Part shown: piece by piece, positions 1-6,654 of the stretch
Position numbering within the stretch: the stretch's first letter is position 1
How the letters are laid out: every line of letters begins with the position of its first letter
Source of the DNA: JADJOY01 sp964450125
Lineage (GTDB): Bacteria; JADJOY01
NCBI GenBank assembly: GCA_964450125.1
Contig: CAYVDO010000264.1
Span: 1-11,572 of the forward strand
Length of the DNA stretch: 11,572 bases
Direction of reading: 5' to 3'
Notes under the pieces: model-generated
The model's database searches: none
What the model saw: only the letters and a program-made list of their open reading frames with translations
Told to the model about the DNA's origin: nothing
Position numbers and translations under genes: made by a program

Positions 1-1
1 C

Positions 2-451
2 ATGGCCGTGGTGCGGACCGAGGCTGGTCCCTGGCTTCGCGCGGCCTGGAAGGTCGGGAAGCGGCTGGAGCGGACGCCCCCCGTCGTGCATGACGAGCTC
101 TACGAGCGTCTCGCCCGTGCCGTCGAGGACCCGGCCGGCCGCTCGTCGATCCGCGGTCCACAGTACGAGACGCAGCGCGCCGTGCTGCGGCTCATCTACG
201 CGCTCCGCGGCGGTCGCGCGCTGCGCCGCGACGAGGTGGCGACCATCGCATCTGCTGCCGCCGTGGACCAATGCGTCCGTCACGGCCTAGTTTACTGGTT
301 CCACTGGGGCCGGGATGGCCGGCGACTATTCCTTCGACTGACCGAGCCGATCGGCTGGTACGGAGACGAGGACCGGATCAGCCTCGACGTCCGCTTTCGA
401 GCGCACTTCGTCGAGAAGCGTCGGGTCGGACACAGGCGGCGAGCCCCCTAA
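2..451 (+). CDS. Hypothetical protein, possibly 5'-truncated by the window edge
   Basis: I do not recognise this 149-residue protein. The frame is open from the first possible codon with an ATG at base 2, so the true start may lie upstream of the window. It is basic at both ends. Residues about 25-95 look alpha-helical, and the stretch around 75-115 (RRDEVATIASAAAVDQCVRHGL, then YWFHWGRDGRRLFLRLTEP) could be a winged-helix-like fold, with helices followed by a beta hairpin. That is a guess from pattern only. Third codon positions are mostly G/C, which supports coding. It converges on the transposase-like gene, 43 bases from that gene's stop, with no obvious terminator between them. Confidence 0.5.
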   Translation: MAVVRTEAGPWLRAAWKVGKRLERTPPVVHDELYERLARAVEDPAGRSSIRGPQYETQRAVLRLIYALRGGRALRRDEVATIASAAAVDQCVRHGLVYWFHWGRDGRRLFLRLTEPIGWYGDEDRISLDVRFRAHFVEKRRVGHRRRAP

Positions 452-494
452 CTCAAACCGCCGCCATTGAGCACGCCGCCCCCGTGTCCAGCGC

Positions 495-1376
495 CTAGTC
501 CAGTTCGTCCTCTTGCTCGTCTACGCCCTCGTCGGGTTCGTCGCGTGTGACTTCGCCGAACCGAAATGGCGCACGCCGCACGCGGGTGCTGCGCGTCGTG
601 AGAAGATGCCGCATGAGCTTCTCGAAGCCGCGGTCCGGCAGGTGGCGGTTACTGTGTCGGAACGCGAATTCGTCGAGGTAGCTCTGCAGGAGTTCGTGGC
701 TGACACCTCGCAGCTTCACGTGTAGCCACTGGTGCAACTCGCCCATCAGTCGTTGTGCCCGATGAGGCTCGTACGGGATTTCATCCGGCGGATCCTCATT
801 GGTTCCGTACCAACGCATAGTGTCGGCCAGGGGATCGTTGGGTCTCGGCGCGATCCAGGCGCGCACAGCAGGTCGGTTGACCTGGGCGAGCACGATCACC
901 ACGCTCTTGTGGTAGCCGTGTAGCGGCTTGCCACGGACCAAACTTCGGCACCAGGTGTCGGCGTCGTCACCGCCAGCACCGAGGAGCGGCTCCTGGTACT
1001 GCTCCATACCCACTCGTAGGCGCTGGAGCACGCCCGCCACCGTCTTGTAGCTCGTGAGGCCGAGCCTGTTCTGCAGGGCGCGGCCCGAAAGGTCCTCGCC
1101 CTCCTCGAGCATCGCCCGCGCAATCTCGAAGACCAGCGGTAGCGGCACGCGGAGTCGGTGCAACGCGGTACCGGACGTAGCCGAGAATTGGCGTCGGCAC
1201 TTCCGACACATGCTCAGGCCGCGGGTGCTGAGCACGACCCGCTCGCGCCCGCCACACGCTGCGCCAGGGCACCGGAAGCCCGCAGCCCAGCGCAGTTCCG
1301 CTAGGTAGGCCAGGCACGCGGCCGAGGACGCCGTGGCCGCCACCGCCGGGCCCGGCGCGGCGCCTTGCTGACTCAT
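495..1376 (-). CDS. IS1595/ISXO2-like transposase-derived protein lacking a recognisable DDE core
   Basis: The N-terminus is typical of the IS1595 (ISXO2-like) transposase family: ACLAYLAELRW, then a zinc ribbon with Cys pairs (residues 39, 44, 60 and 63 counted from the TTG at 1385), then CRRQFSATSGTALHRLRVPL and a helical segment with LTSYKTVAGVLQRLR. The C-terminus has YLDEFAFRHSNR (about 236-247), matching the family's terminal YLDEF.FR.NRR block. The middle (about 135-230) lacks the expected DExY-GG and TDGW..Y elements. Only Asp/Glu residues of unclear meaning remain there (GGDDADTW; EDPPDEIPYE). The frame is intact at about 293 residues and ends in an acidic tail. I chose the ATG at 1376; a TTG at 1385 in the same frame would add three residues. 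It could be a domesticated DNA-binding derivative or a decayed IS. No flanking terminal repeats or target duplications were found. Family assignment is fairly sure, loss of activity is inferred. Confidence 0.75.
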   Translation of the reverse strand: MSQQGAAPGPAVAATASSAACLAYLAELRWAAGFRCPGAACGGRERVVLSTRGLSMCRKCRRQFSATSGTALHRLRVPLPLVFEIARAMLEEGEDLSGRALQNRLGLTSYKTVAGVLQRLRVGMEQYQEPLLGAGGDDADTWCRSLVRGKPLHGYHKSVVIVLAQVNRPAVRAWIAPRPNDPLADTMRWYGTNEDPPDEIPYEPHRAQRLMGELHQWLHVKLRGVSHELLQSYLDEFAFRHSNRHLPDRGFEKLMRHLLTTRSTRVRRAPFRFGEVTRDEPDEGVDEQEDELD

Positions 1377-1390
1377 CGGGATCAATTCTC

Positions 1391-1404
1391 GCTGTCCCGA
1401 CAGC
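1391..1404. promoter_or_regulatory. Palindrome just upstream of the transposase-like gene
   Basis: GCTGTC and GACAGC form a perfect 6-bp inverted repeat with a 2-base centre, 15 bases upstream of the ATG of the minus-strand gene. The size and place fit an operator or a small RNA hairpin over the ribosome-binding region. No binding protein can be named. Confidence 0.3.
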
Positions 1405-1414
1405 TCGCGCCCAG

Positions 1415-1430
1415 GTGCTCAAAAAAGCAC
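1415..1430. repeat. Short stem with A-rich loop in the divergent region
   Basis: GTGCT and AGCAC flank the six-base loop CAAAAA. It lies in the 190-base intergenic region between the transposase-like gene and the topoisomerase-like gene, which must hold both promoters. It may be regulatory or chance. Confidence 0.2.
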
Positions 1431-1537
1431 GGCGATTCGGCGCGTTACGCCAGTGCAGCCAGCGTCCGAAAGCCCGCAGCTCGGGTGTTTTTAGTTCTTC
1501 GAGCGGCATCGGGCCGGCTCAAAAACTGGGTCGCGCG

Positions 1538-1549
1538 GAGCCGCGGCTC
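1538..1549. promoter_or_regulatory. 12-bp perfect palindrome upstream of the topoisomerase-like gene
   Basis: GAGCCGCGGCTC reads the same on both strands and ends 23 bases before the ATG at 1573. It would lie in the leader or the promoter downstream region of the topoisomerase-like gene and could be an operator. GC-rich palindromes of this size also arise by chance. Confidence 0.25.
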
Positions 1550-1572
1550 ACCAAGATGAGAAAGGGCGCAAC

Positions 1573-3870
1573 ATGGACCGAAACTTCAAACTCGAACGAG
1601 AGGACTGGTCGCTTCTCAGGACGATCCCTGGGCTCGCCCAGAAGGCTGGTGTCGCTCAGGATCGGATCCCCGAGGTTCTGGTCAAGGAGTTGGTGGACAA
1701 CGCGCTCGATACTGGCGCTGCGTGTCGCTTCGGAGCGCTGGACGCGTCGGGGTTCTTCGTCGAGGACGATGCCGACGGGATCTCGGACAACCCGGAGGAA
1801 GTGGCCGCGCTGTTCTCGATGGGTAGACCTCTCCAGTCGTCCAAGCTGTTTCGCCTACCGACTCGGGGTGCGCAGGGGCATGGCCTCCGCCTTGTCGCCG
1901 GAGCCGTGTTCGCTTCCGCCGGCGACCTCGTCGTCGAGACCCGAGGACGGCGGCTGCGACTGGAGCCTCGTGCGGATGGCACCACCACCGTGACGATCCT
2001 GGGATCGACCAGCCGCCTGGGGACTCGGGTCGAGGTGATGCTGGGGTCGTCGCTCGCGCCGAACGGCTCGATCTTCCGACTCGCGACCATCGCCCAGCGC
2101 ATGAAGGGCGATGCGGGCTACCGCGGGCGACCGTCGGCCTACTGGTTCGACACCGATTCGTTCTACGAGCTTCTCCAAGCCGGTGGTGATCGCTCCGTGC
2201 GGGAGCTCATCGCGCAGTTCGACGGCTGCTCCGGCAGCAAGGCCGGGAGCATCGCCGCTCGATTCAGAAACCGCGTGGTCTCATCGCTCACGCATGCCGA
2301 AGCCGAAGAGCTTCTCGCGCTCGCACGGGAGCACTCACGTCCTGTGCGACCGGCACGTCTCGGGCGCGTTGGGCCAGCCGACGACCTTCCGTACGGCTAC
2401 GCCACCGTCGAATGCCAGTACCGGCTCGAGGCGTCGCGGGGCGAGCTGCCCGCCGTGATCCCGTGTGTGATCGAAGCATGGGCGGCCAGCGCGCCCGGAG
2501 CCGAGTTCCTAGTCGGCGTGAACCGCACGCCGGTCGTGGGTGAGAGCTGGAGCGGGCGGCAGAAGCACCAGCAGCGGTTCTGGGGCTTCGGTGTGGATTT
2601 CTCCCTGTCGGTCGGCCACGCAGCGATGCGCGTCCTCCTGAACATCCAGACGCCGTTCATCCCCCGGACCGACGACGGGAAGAACCCGAACGTCCGCGTC
2701 GTCCGGGCCGTGGTCCAGAAGTGTGTCGAGCTCGCGGTTCGGCGCGCAAAGCGGAAGTCGGGTGGCGTGCGGCGTGGTGCGCACCGAGTCACGCAGGCAT
2801 CCGTCATCGAAGATGCGCTTCCCGCTGCGATCGAGAAGGCTAGCGGAGGAGGGGTGCATCGGTTCTCCGTCCGGCAGCTCTACTACCTCGTGCGACCTCG
2901 CGTGAACCTGAGCCTCGGCGAGGTTCCGACCCATGCTTACTTCGCGAAGACGCTAGGCGACATCGAGGCACGCCAGGGCCACGACATCCCCGGCTTGTAT
3001 CGTGATCCGCGTGGGACGCTCCTTCATCCTCACACCGGGCAGCGGATCCCACTTGGAACGCTCTCCGTCGAGGAATACGAGCGACCGAAGTTTCTCTTTA
3101 ACAAGATCTTGTACGCGGAGAAGGAGGGCTTCTTCGAGGTGCTTGAGCACGCCAAGTGGCCAGCACGCCATGACTGCGCGCTCATGACGGCGAAGGGGTT
3201 CCCGACTCGAGCGGCGCGTGACCTTCTCGACCTCCTCGGGGACTCGGAGGAAGAGTTGCTCGTATTCTGCCTGCACGACGCGGATGCGTTCGGCACGACG
3301 ATCATGCAGTCGCTGCAGGAGGGTACTCACGCGCGACCACGCCGTCGGGTCCGCGTGATCGACCTGGGGCTCAACCCCGAGGAGGCTATCGAGATGGGGC
3401 TCGAGGTCGAGGACCTCACCGCCGAGGAACGGAAGGGAGTACGCCCTGTCGCGCGCTACATCGAGGAGCCATGGGGTGAGTGGCTGCAGGAACATCGCGT
3501 CGAGCTCAACGCAATGACAACGCCACAGCTCATCGAATTTCTGGACGCCAAGATGGAGGAGTTCGCATCGGGGCGGCTCGTCCCGCCGGCGCCTGCTCTC
3601 CTCGACCATGCAGCTCAACATCTGCGAAGCGCACTCCGAGTCCGGCTCACCGACGAGATCCTGCGCGACGGCCGGCTCGAGGATCGCTTGGTGGAGGCGG
3701 CCGCCGAGCACGAGCCGAAGATGAGGGAGGACCTTGGTGACCTGGAGGCGCTGATTCGGGATCGCCTGGACGAGAACCCAGAGTCCAGGTGGACCGTCGA
3801 GCTGGAACACGCGGTCGATGACACGCTGGACTCACCGATGGGTGGGCCGAGCAAGGCAGGCACTCGCTGA
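1573..3870 (+). CDS. Single-chain topoisomerase VI/VIII-like protein (GHKL ATPase + 5Y-CAP + Toprim)
   Basis: This 765-residue protein fuses a Topo VI B-like half to an A-like half. B half: N box KELVDNALD (Glu39 general base, Asn43 metal), G1 box VEDDADGI (Asp65, with Ala67 where Gly is usual), glycine-rich GAQGHGL (Gly99/102/104), a 100-residue helical insert (about 175-270), then a transducer with VNRTP (316-320) and a candidate switch Lys370 after TPF. A half: winged-helix CAP with RQLYY (Tyr437/Tyr438, probable strand-cleaving tyrosine), Toprim with Glu516 (LYAEKEG), TAKGFPT (539-545), HDADAFG (Asp569, Asp571), and RVELNAM (642-648), a typical Topo VI-A C-terminal block. A further 100 acidic helical residues follow. 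Every key catalytic position is occupied, so ATP-driven DNA cleavage or strand passage is plausible. Start: AAAGGG six bases before ATG. The B-A order matches Topo VIII, found on plasmids and integrated elements. Membership of that exact subfamily is inferred. Confidence 0.9.
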   Translation: MDRNFKLEREDWSLLRTIPGLAQKAGVAQDRIPEVLVKELVDNALDTGAACRFGALDASGFFVEDDADGISDNPEEVAALFSMGRPLQSSKLFRLPTRGAQGHGLRLVAGAVFASAGDLVVETRGRRLRLEPRADGTTTVTILGSTSRLGTRVEVMLGSSLAPNGSIFRLATIAQRMKGDAGYRGRPSAYWFDTDSFYELLQAGGDRSVRELIAQFDGCSGSKAGSIAARFRNRVVSSLTHAEAEELLALAREHSRPVRPARLGRVGPADDLPYGYATVECQYRLEASRGELPAVIPCVIEAWAASAPGAEFLVGVNRTPVVGESWSGRQKHQQRFWGFGVDFSLSVGHAAMRVLLNIQTPFIPRTDDGKNPNVRVVRAVVQKCVELAVRRAKRKSGGVRRGAHRVTQASVIEDALPAAIEKASGGGVHRFSVRQLYYLVRPRVNLSLGEVPTHAYFAKTLGDIEARQGHDIPGLYRDPRGTLLHPHTGQRIPLGTLSVEEYERPKFLFNKILYAEKEGFFEVLEHAKWPARHDCALMTAKGFPTRAARDLLDLLGDSEEELLVFCLHDADAFGTTIMQSLQEGTHARPRRRVRVIDLGLNPEEAIEMGLEVEDLTAEERKGVRPVARYIEEPWGEWLQEHRVELNAMTTPQLIEFLDAKMEEFASGRLVPPAPALLDHAAQHLRSALRVRLTDEILRDGRLEDRLVEAAAEHEPKMREDLGDLEALIRDRLDENPESRWTVELEHAVDDTLDSPMGGPSKAGTR

Positions 3871-3875
3871 CAGTC

Positions 3876-3920
3876 GGCTTCCGGTGGCGGCGCGCACATG
3901 GCGTACCGCCGCCGGAAGTC
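3876..3920 (+). terminator. Strong GC hairpin after the topoisomerase-like gene
   Basis: CTTCCGGTGGCGG (3878-3890) pairs with CCGCCGCCGGAAG (3906-3918) as a 13-bp stem with one G-T pair. The loop can extend it with CGC/GCG. The left arm begins 8 bases after the stop codon. There is no T-run after it, so it is either a weak intrinsic terminator or an mRNA 3'-end stabiliser. Confidence 0.5.
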
Positions 3921-4463
3921 TTCGCACCCGGCGCCCGCCGTCATCTGCGATGGTCCGACCTTGTGGATGCACGCAATAGCACCTCTGGTGATATGGCCCA
4001 CGCTCCAGATGCCCCTGATCCAATGAGCGGTGAACGAAGAAGGGGCCAGAAGCCCTGCCGAACGGGCCCCTCGCCCCTGGGCTGTGTGCGTCAGTCCAGG
4101 CGCTCCGAGGGCGTCATCTCGAAAGCCAAGGTCGCGCCCTCCCAGGTTCTGCTGCCGCGCTACTGGCGAAGGAGCCGGAGGCGTGTTCGGAGCCGCGCGC
4201 CCAGCACCAGCCGGTCTACTCGGCGGGATCCGGCGTAGTCGGACCCGTACCTCGTGTGCGTCGCTGCTCGAGCAGACAGAGCAGCTCAGCGCGATCCGCT
4301 GCCGCTGAACGCCCCGCTTGCGCCCACGGCTCCCAGTGCAGCCGCTCGGAGGACCGGCGCGAGAGAGACACGTTGCCGGCCCTTGGTCGCCCCCGTGGAG
4401 ATCGAGATGGCGCGCGGGCGGTCGGCAGGGACGACCGGCGGCAGGTCACCCACCGGGCTGCCT
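3921..4463. other. Gene-poor stretch, possible decayed minus-strand gene
   Basis: About 540 bases without a convincing intact gene on either strand. All open frames are low-complexity Arg/Pro/Ala/Ser translations typical of GC-rich non-coding DNA. On the minus strand, 4159-4091 reads RGSRTWEGATLAFEMTPSERLD then a stop, which looks like a real protein C-terminus, but an in-frame TAG at 4162-4160 breaks it upstream. It is followed by a minus-strand hairpin (4041-4071). This suggests the eroded 3' end of a lost gene. The reading is weak. Confidence 0.25.
4041..4071 (-). terminator. Hairpin with T-rich flank on the minus strand
   Basis: AGGGGCC (4041-4047) and GGCCCCT (4065-4071) form a 7-bp stem with a 17-base loop. 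On the minus strand the hairpin is followed by TCTTCGTT, a short T-rich tail. It would end transcription coming from the repressor gene at 4464-4721 or from the decayed frame ending at 4091. Confidence 0.35.
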
Positions 4464-4721
4464 CTAACCCTTGAAGAGCTCATTCACCGGCACGTCCAGG
4501 CCCTCCACCAGCCGCGCGATCGTCGTGAGCGTCACGTTCGCGCCTGCGGCCTCGACGCGCTGTAGCAACCGCGTCGCAAGGCCGCACCGGTGTGCAGCTT
4601 CTTCCTGATTCCACCCCCGGCGCATACGCAGCCGCACAACGTTTCTGGCCAGCTCATGGGCCAGACGCTGGTACGTCTGCCCCTGGTGCTCACGAGTCCG
4701 TGGTCCCCGCCGACCGCCCAT
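4464..4721 (-). CDS. XRE-family helix-turn-helix transcriptional regulator
   Basis: An 85-residue Cro/CI-type DNA-binding protein made almost entirely of the XRE domain. Residues about 19-80 carry ELARNVVRLRMRRGWNQEEAAH (helices 1-2), CGLATRLLQRVEAAG (recognition helix region; the usual SxIE is LLQRVE here) and VTLTTIARLVEGLDVPVNELF, the standard ending of the family. There is no ligand or dimerisation domain, and the length suits a stand-alone repressor. It is divergent from the lipoprotein operon starting at 4871, and the 149 bases between them hold several inverted repeats. It therefore probably represses itself and/or that operon. Start is the ATG at 4721 with no strong ribosome site seen, so translation could start a few codons later. 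Confidence 0.85.
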   Translation of the reverse strand: MGGRRGPRTREHQGQTYQRLAHELARNVVRLRMRRGWNQEEAAHRCGLATRLLQRVEAAGANVTLTTIARLVEGLDVPVNELFKG

Positions 4722-4756
4722 TCAGGCGACGGTAGGCGTCACCCGACTTGTACGCC

Positions 4757-4772
4757 ACGACGTACATGTCGT
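4757..4772. promoter_or_regulatory. Candidate repressor operator
   Basis: ACGAC and GTCGT flank GTACAT, itself nearly symmetric, giving a 16-base dyad 36 bases upstream of the XRE gene start. It sits in a locally less GC-rich stretch (about 4741-4790), as expected of promoter DNA. Size and dyad form fit an XRE binding site. The link is inferred from position. Confidence 0.35.
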
Positions 4773-4795
4773 AGAACGCTTGAGAAATCACACCT

Positions 4796-4860
4796 TCGGG
4801 TGCTCGTAGGCCGCCTCGGGTGCGGCACCCGAAAGGCCGCTTCCCCGCATTGCCTACGAG
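4796..4860. promoter_or_regulatory. Nested inverted repeats overlapping the ribosome site of the lipoprotein operon
   Basis: TCGGGTGC occurs at 4796-4803 and 4816-4823, and its reverse complement GCACCCGA at 4825-4832. The last two form a perfect 8-bp dyad with a 1-base centre. Outside these, CTCGTAGGC (4803-4811) pairs with GCCTACGAG (4852-4860). The outer right arm runs into the GAGGA ribosome site (4858-4862) of the ATG at 4871. Folded RNA could hide that site, or the repeats could be protein operators. Confidence 0.45.
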
Positions 4861-4870
4861 GACGGTCAGG

Positions 4871-5566
4871 ATGACGTTGATCTGTAGTCGCCGCGTCCTG
4901 TTCACCGCGATGATCGTTACCAGCTCAGCGGCGTGTGCCCCACTCGGTCTGAACTTCGGTCCACCACCACCGCCGGCCGCCGCGGAGCTTCACGTCGTCT
5001 CGGCCGACGACTCGCGCACACCGCTGTCGGGCGTCGGCGTCATCGTCTACTACCGCCTCCACGACGACGACGCGCCGCCTGGAGCACACCGATCCATCGA
5101 CACCGTCGCCCGCGGCGTTAGCGATGCGCAAGGCGTGGCCGTAGCACCGCTCAGCTTCACGCATGAGGCGACGGCGCGTGGGCAGAGGTGGGACTGGGCG
5201 GAGTTCATCAAGATCGAAGCGGACAACCCGTGCTTCTCCGGCGTTGGCACAACGGAGACCATGCCGCATGCGCGGATCTTGCCGAGCGAGCGTCTGGTGA
5301 CCGTTCACCTGCCGAAGATGGCGATCAAAGGCTGGTATGGAGAAAACCGGCTGGGACTCTCAAGCCTCGATCGGAGCGACGACGACGCCCTGTCGCACCT
5401 CAAGTCGGAAGCCGACCTGCTTGGTGTTCGAGCGGTTGCGATCGCATGGGTCCGGCGGGCGAAGGCAAGCCTCGAGCTGAATTCGTGCGACCACTACATG
5501 CCAAAAACCCATGCGGCCCTCGAACGCCTCCAGGCTGCACTCGAAACGCCGCAGCAGGCCCGGTGA
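4871..5566 (+). CDS. Predicted secreted protein or lipoprotein, paralogue A
   Basis: Unknown function, 231 residues. The N-terminus has a basic start and a hydrophobic stretch (RRVLFTAMIVTSSAAC), then a Pro-rich linker (PPPPP at 31-35). Cys22 follows Ser-Ala-Ala, a poor lipobox, so it may be a lipoprotein or an ordinary secreted protein. Residues 40-150 look like a beta-sandwich: VSDAQGVAVAPL resembles the TDxxGxAxxPL turn of Ig-like or carboxypeptidase-regulatory-like domains. Residues 165-225 are helical, ending with CDHYMPKTHAALERL. Cys121 and Cys206 are matched in the next gene, so a disulphide is possible. I chose the ATG at 4871 because GAGGA lies 9 bases upstream and the signal peptide begins there; an upstream ATG at 4820 would put 17 extra residues before it. 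First gene of the operon, 11 bases before the next start. Confidence 0.75.
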   Translation: MTLICSRRVLFTAMIVTSSAACAPLGLNFGPPPPPAAAELHVVSADDSRTPLSGVGVIVYYRLHDDDAPPGAHRSIDTVARGVSDAQGVAVAPLSFTHEATARGQRWDWAEFIKIEADNPCFSGVGTTETMPHARILPSERLVTVHLPKMAIKGWYGENRLGLSSLDRSDDDALSHLKSEADLLGVRAVAIAWVRRAKASLELNSCDHYMPKTHAALERLQAALETPQQAR

Positions 5567-5577
5567 TTGGGGCCACG

Positions 5578-6654
5578 ATGTCGGTCGTCCGGCTCGTGCG
5601 CTGTGCGCCGCTCGGCGCCATGGCCCTTCTGCTCGGCTGTTCTGTGCTGATGGCTCCCGCGACGCCGCCCGCACCAGCTACGGCGCGCGTTCGGGTCACG
5701 TTCAAAGACGGCAGCGTTCCGCCCGCGGGTGCTCCGGTCAACGTGAGCTTCGAGCGTGCGCCGCCGAACCAAGGTGGCATTGGGCGCGGACAAACGGATT
5801 CCGATGGTGTGGCCCGCGTTCCCATCCGCTTTCTTGGACAGGCTCGAGGTCAGCCGCGGGATTCAGCAGTCCGTATTCAGTCCGTGAGCATCGACAGCTC
5901 GTGCTTCGGGCCGCCCTGGAGCGGCGGTGAGTATGGGCAGACGTTAGCGCCTGGCGACGAGATCGACTTGGAGTACCACCCTTCGCTCCTGGTCGCCGCG
6001 TTCGACAACCCTGATGCTGAACGGATCGGTCTACAACTACACGTCGCGAGCGACGGGGACGCCGCGAGGGCGATCCAACCTGCAGCGACGCTCGTCCAGT
6101 CGATGGCGCCGGATCTCGCACGCAGATCCGCGCGAACGGCGTCAGCAAACCTCGGCTCAGGACCGTGCGCGAAATATCTACCGAAGACGCTGGTCGCGCT
6201 TTCCGGGCTGATCTCCGAGTTGGAGGCTGCCGTGAGGGAGCAGCAGCGAGTCGAAGCGGAAACCAGATCACGGGAAGCTGCGGCTGCCGAGGCTTTCAAC
6301 CGAAAGCAAAGGTCGCCTGAGTGCAAGATCGTCAAAATGGAGATCGACATCTGCCACCAGCAGTTCGAGATCAACCTCGCGCAGTCGTACATCGACAACG
6401 AGCGCGAGGTGGGAGCTCGCACCGGGTACGTTCGCCCCCGCGTGATCCACGACTCGGGACAGGCAATCCTCGTGCTCGAGCGGCAACGCGACGACCTTGT
6501 GCGGACGCTGCAATCGACCTATGGGGTGGTGTTCTCGCCGAGCAGTTGCAGGAGGCCACCGGACACGGTCGGCGAGCTTCGTGTCCCTGGGATCCCGTCT
6601 GAACTTGCGGCACAGCACCGCAAGGCGTGCATGGTGCCGAAGGACGGATCGTGA
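5578..6654 (+). CDS. Predicted lipoprotein, paralogue B with C-terminal helical extension
   Basis: A 358-residue protein of unknown function. The signal peptide MSVVRLVRCAPLGAMALLLGC ends in a clear lipobox (LLGC, Cys21), so it should be lipidated and held in the cell envelope. Residues 35-135 repeat the architecture of paralogue A, including TDSDGVARVPI (73-83), a DSSCFG segment (106-111; NPCFSG in A) and GPCAKYLPKT (195-204; NSCDHYMPKT in A). A probable coiled coil (about 210-245) and a 110-residue Cys-containing tail follow and are absent from A. The frame is open upstream to 5188, but the signal peptide fixes the ATG at 5578. Its stop overlaps the next gene's GTG by 4 bases. Confidence 0.8.
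   Translation: MSVVRLVRCAPLGAMALLLGCSVLMAPATPPAPATARVRVTFKDGSVPPAGAPVNVSFERAPPNQGGIGRGQTDSDGVARVPIRFLGQARGQPRDSAVRIQSVSIDSSCFGPPWSGGEYGQTLAPGDEIDLEYHPSLLVAAFDNPDAERIGLQLHVASDGDAARAIQPAATLVQSMAPDLARRSARTASANLGSGPCAKYLPKTLVALSGLISELEAAVREQQRVEAETRSREAAAAEAFNRKQRSPECKIVKMEIDICHQQFEINLAQSYIDNEREVGARTGYVRPRVIHDSGQAILVLERQRDDLVRTLQSTYGVVFSPSSCRRPPDTVGELRVPGIPSELAAQHRKACMVPKDGS

Noticed and set aside
967..1509. Minus-strand 180-residue frame starting MPLEELKTPELRAFGRW upstream of the transposase-like gene
   Set aside because: Its first 40 residues look protein-like, but it then overlaps the transposase-like gene out of frame. A T6 run at 1421-1426 (minus sense) would need a +1 shift to join them, unlike the usual -1 shift of insertion sequences.
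4690..4905. Minus-strand 71-residue frame ahead of the XRE gene
   Set aside because: It contains a plausible stretch (FYDMYVVAYKSGDAYRRLN) but overlaps the XRE start and the lipoprotein start, and spans the dyad-rich promoter region. Treated as non-coding.
5188..5577. Upstream extension of the second lipoprotein frame
   Set aside because: It is a shadow of the first lipoprotein gene; the signal peptide and lipobox place the start at 5578.
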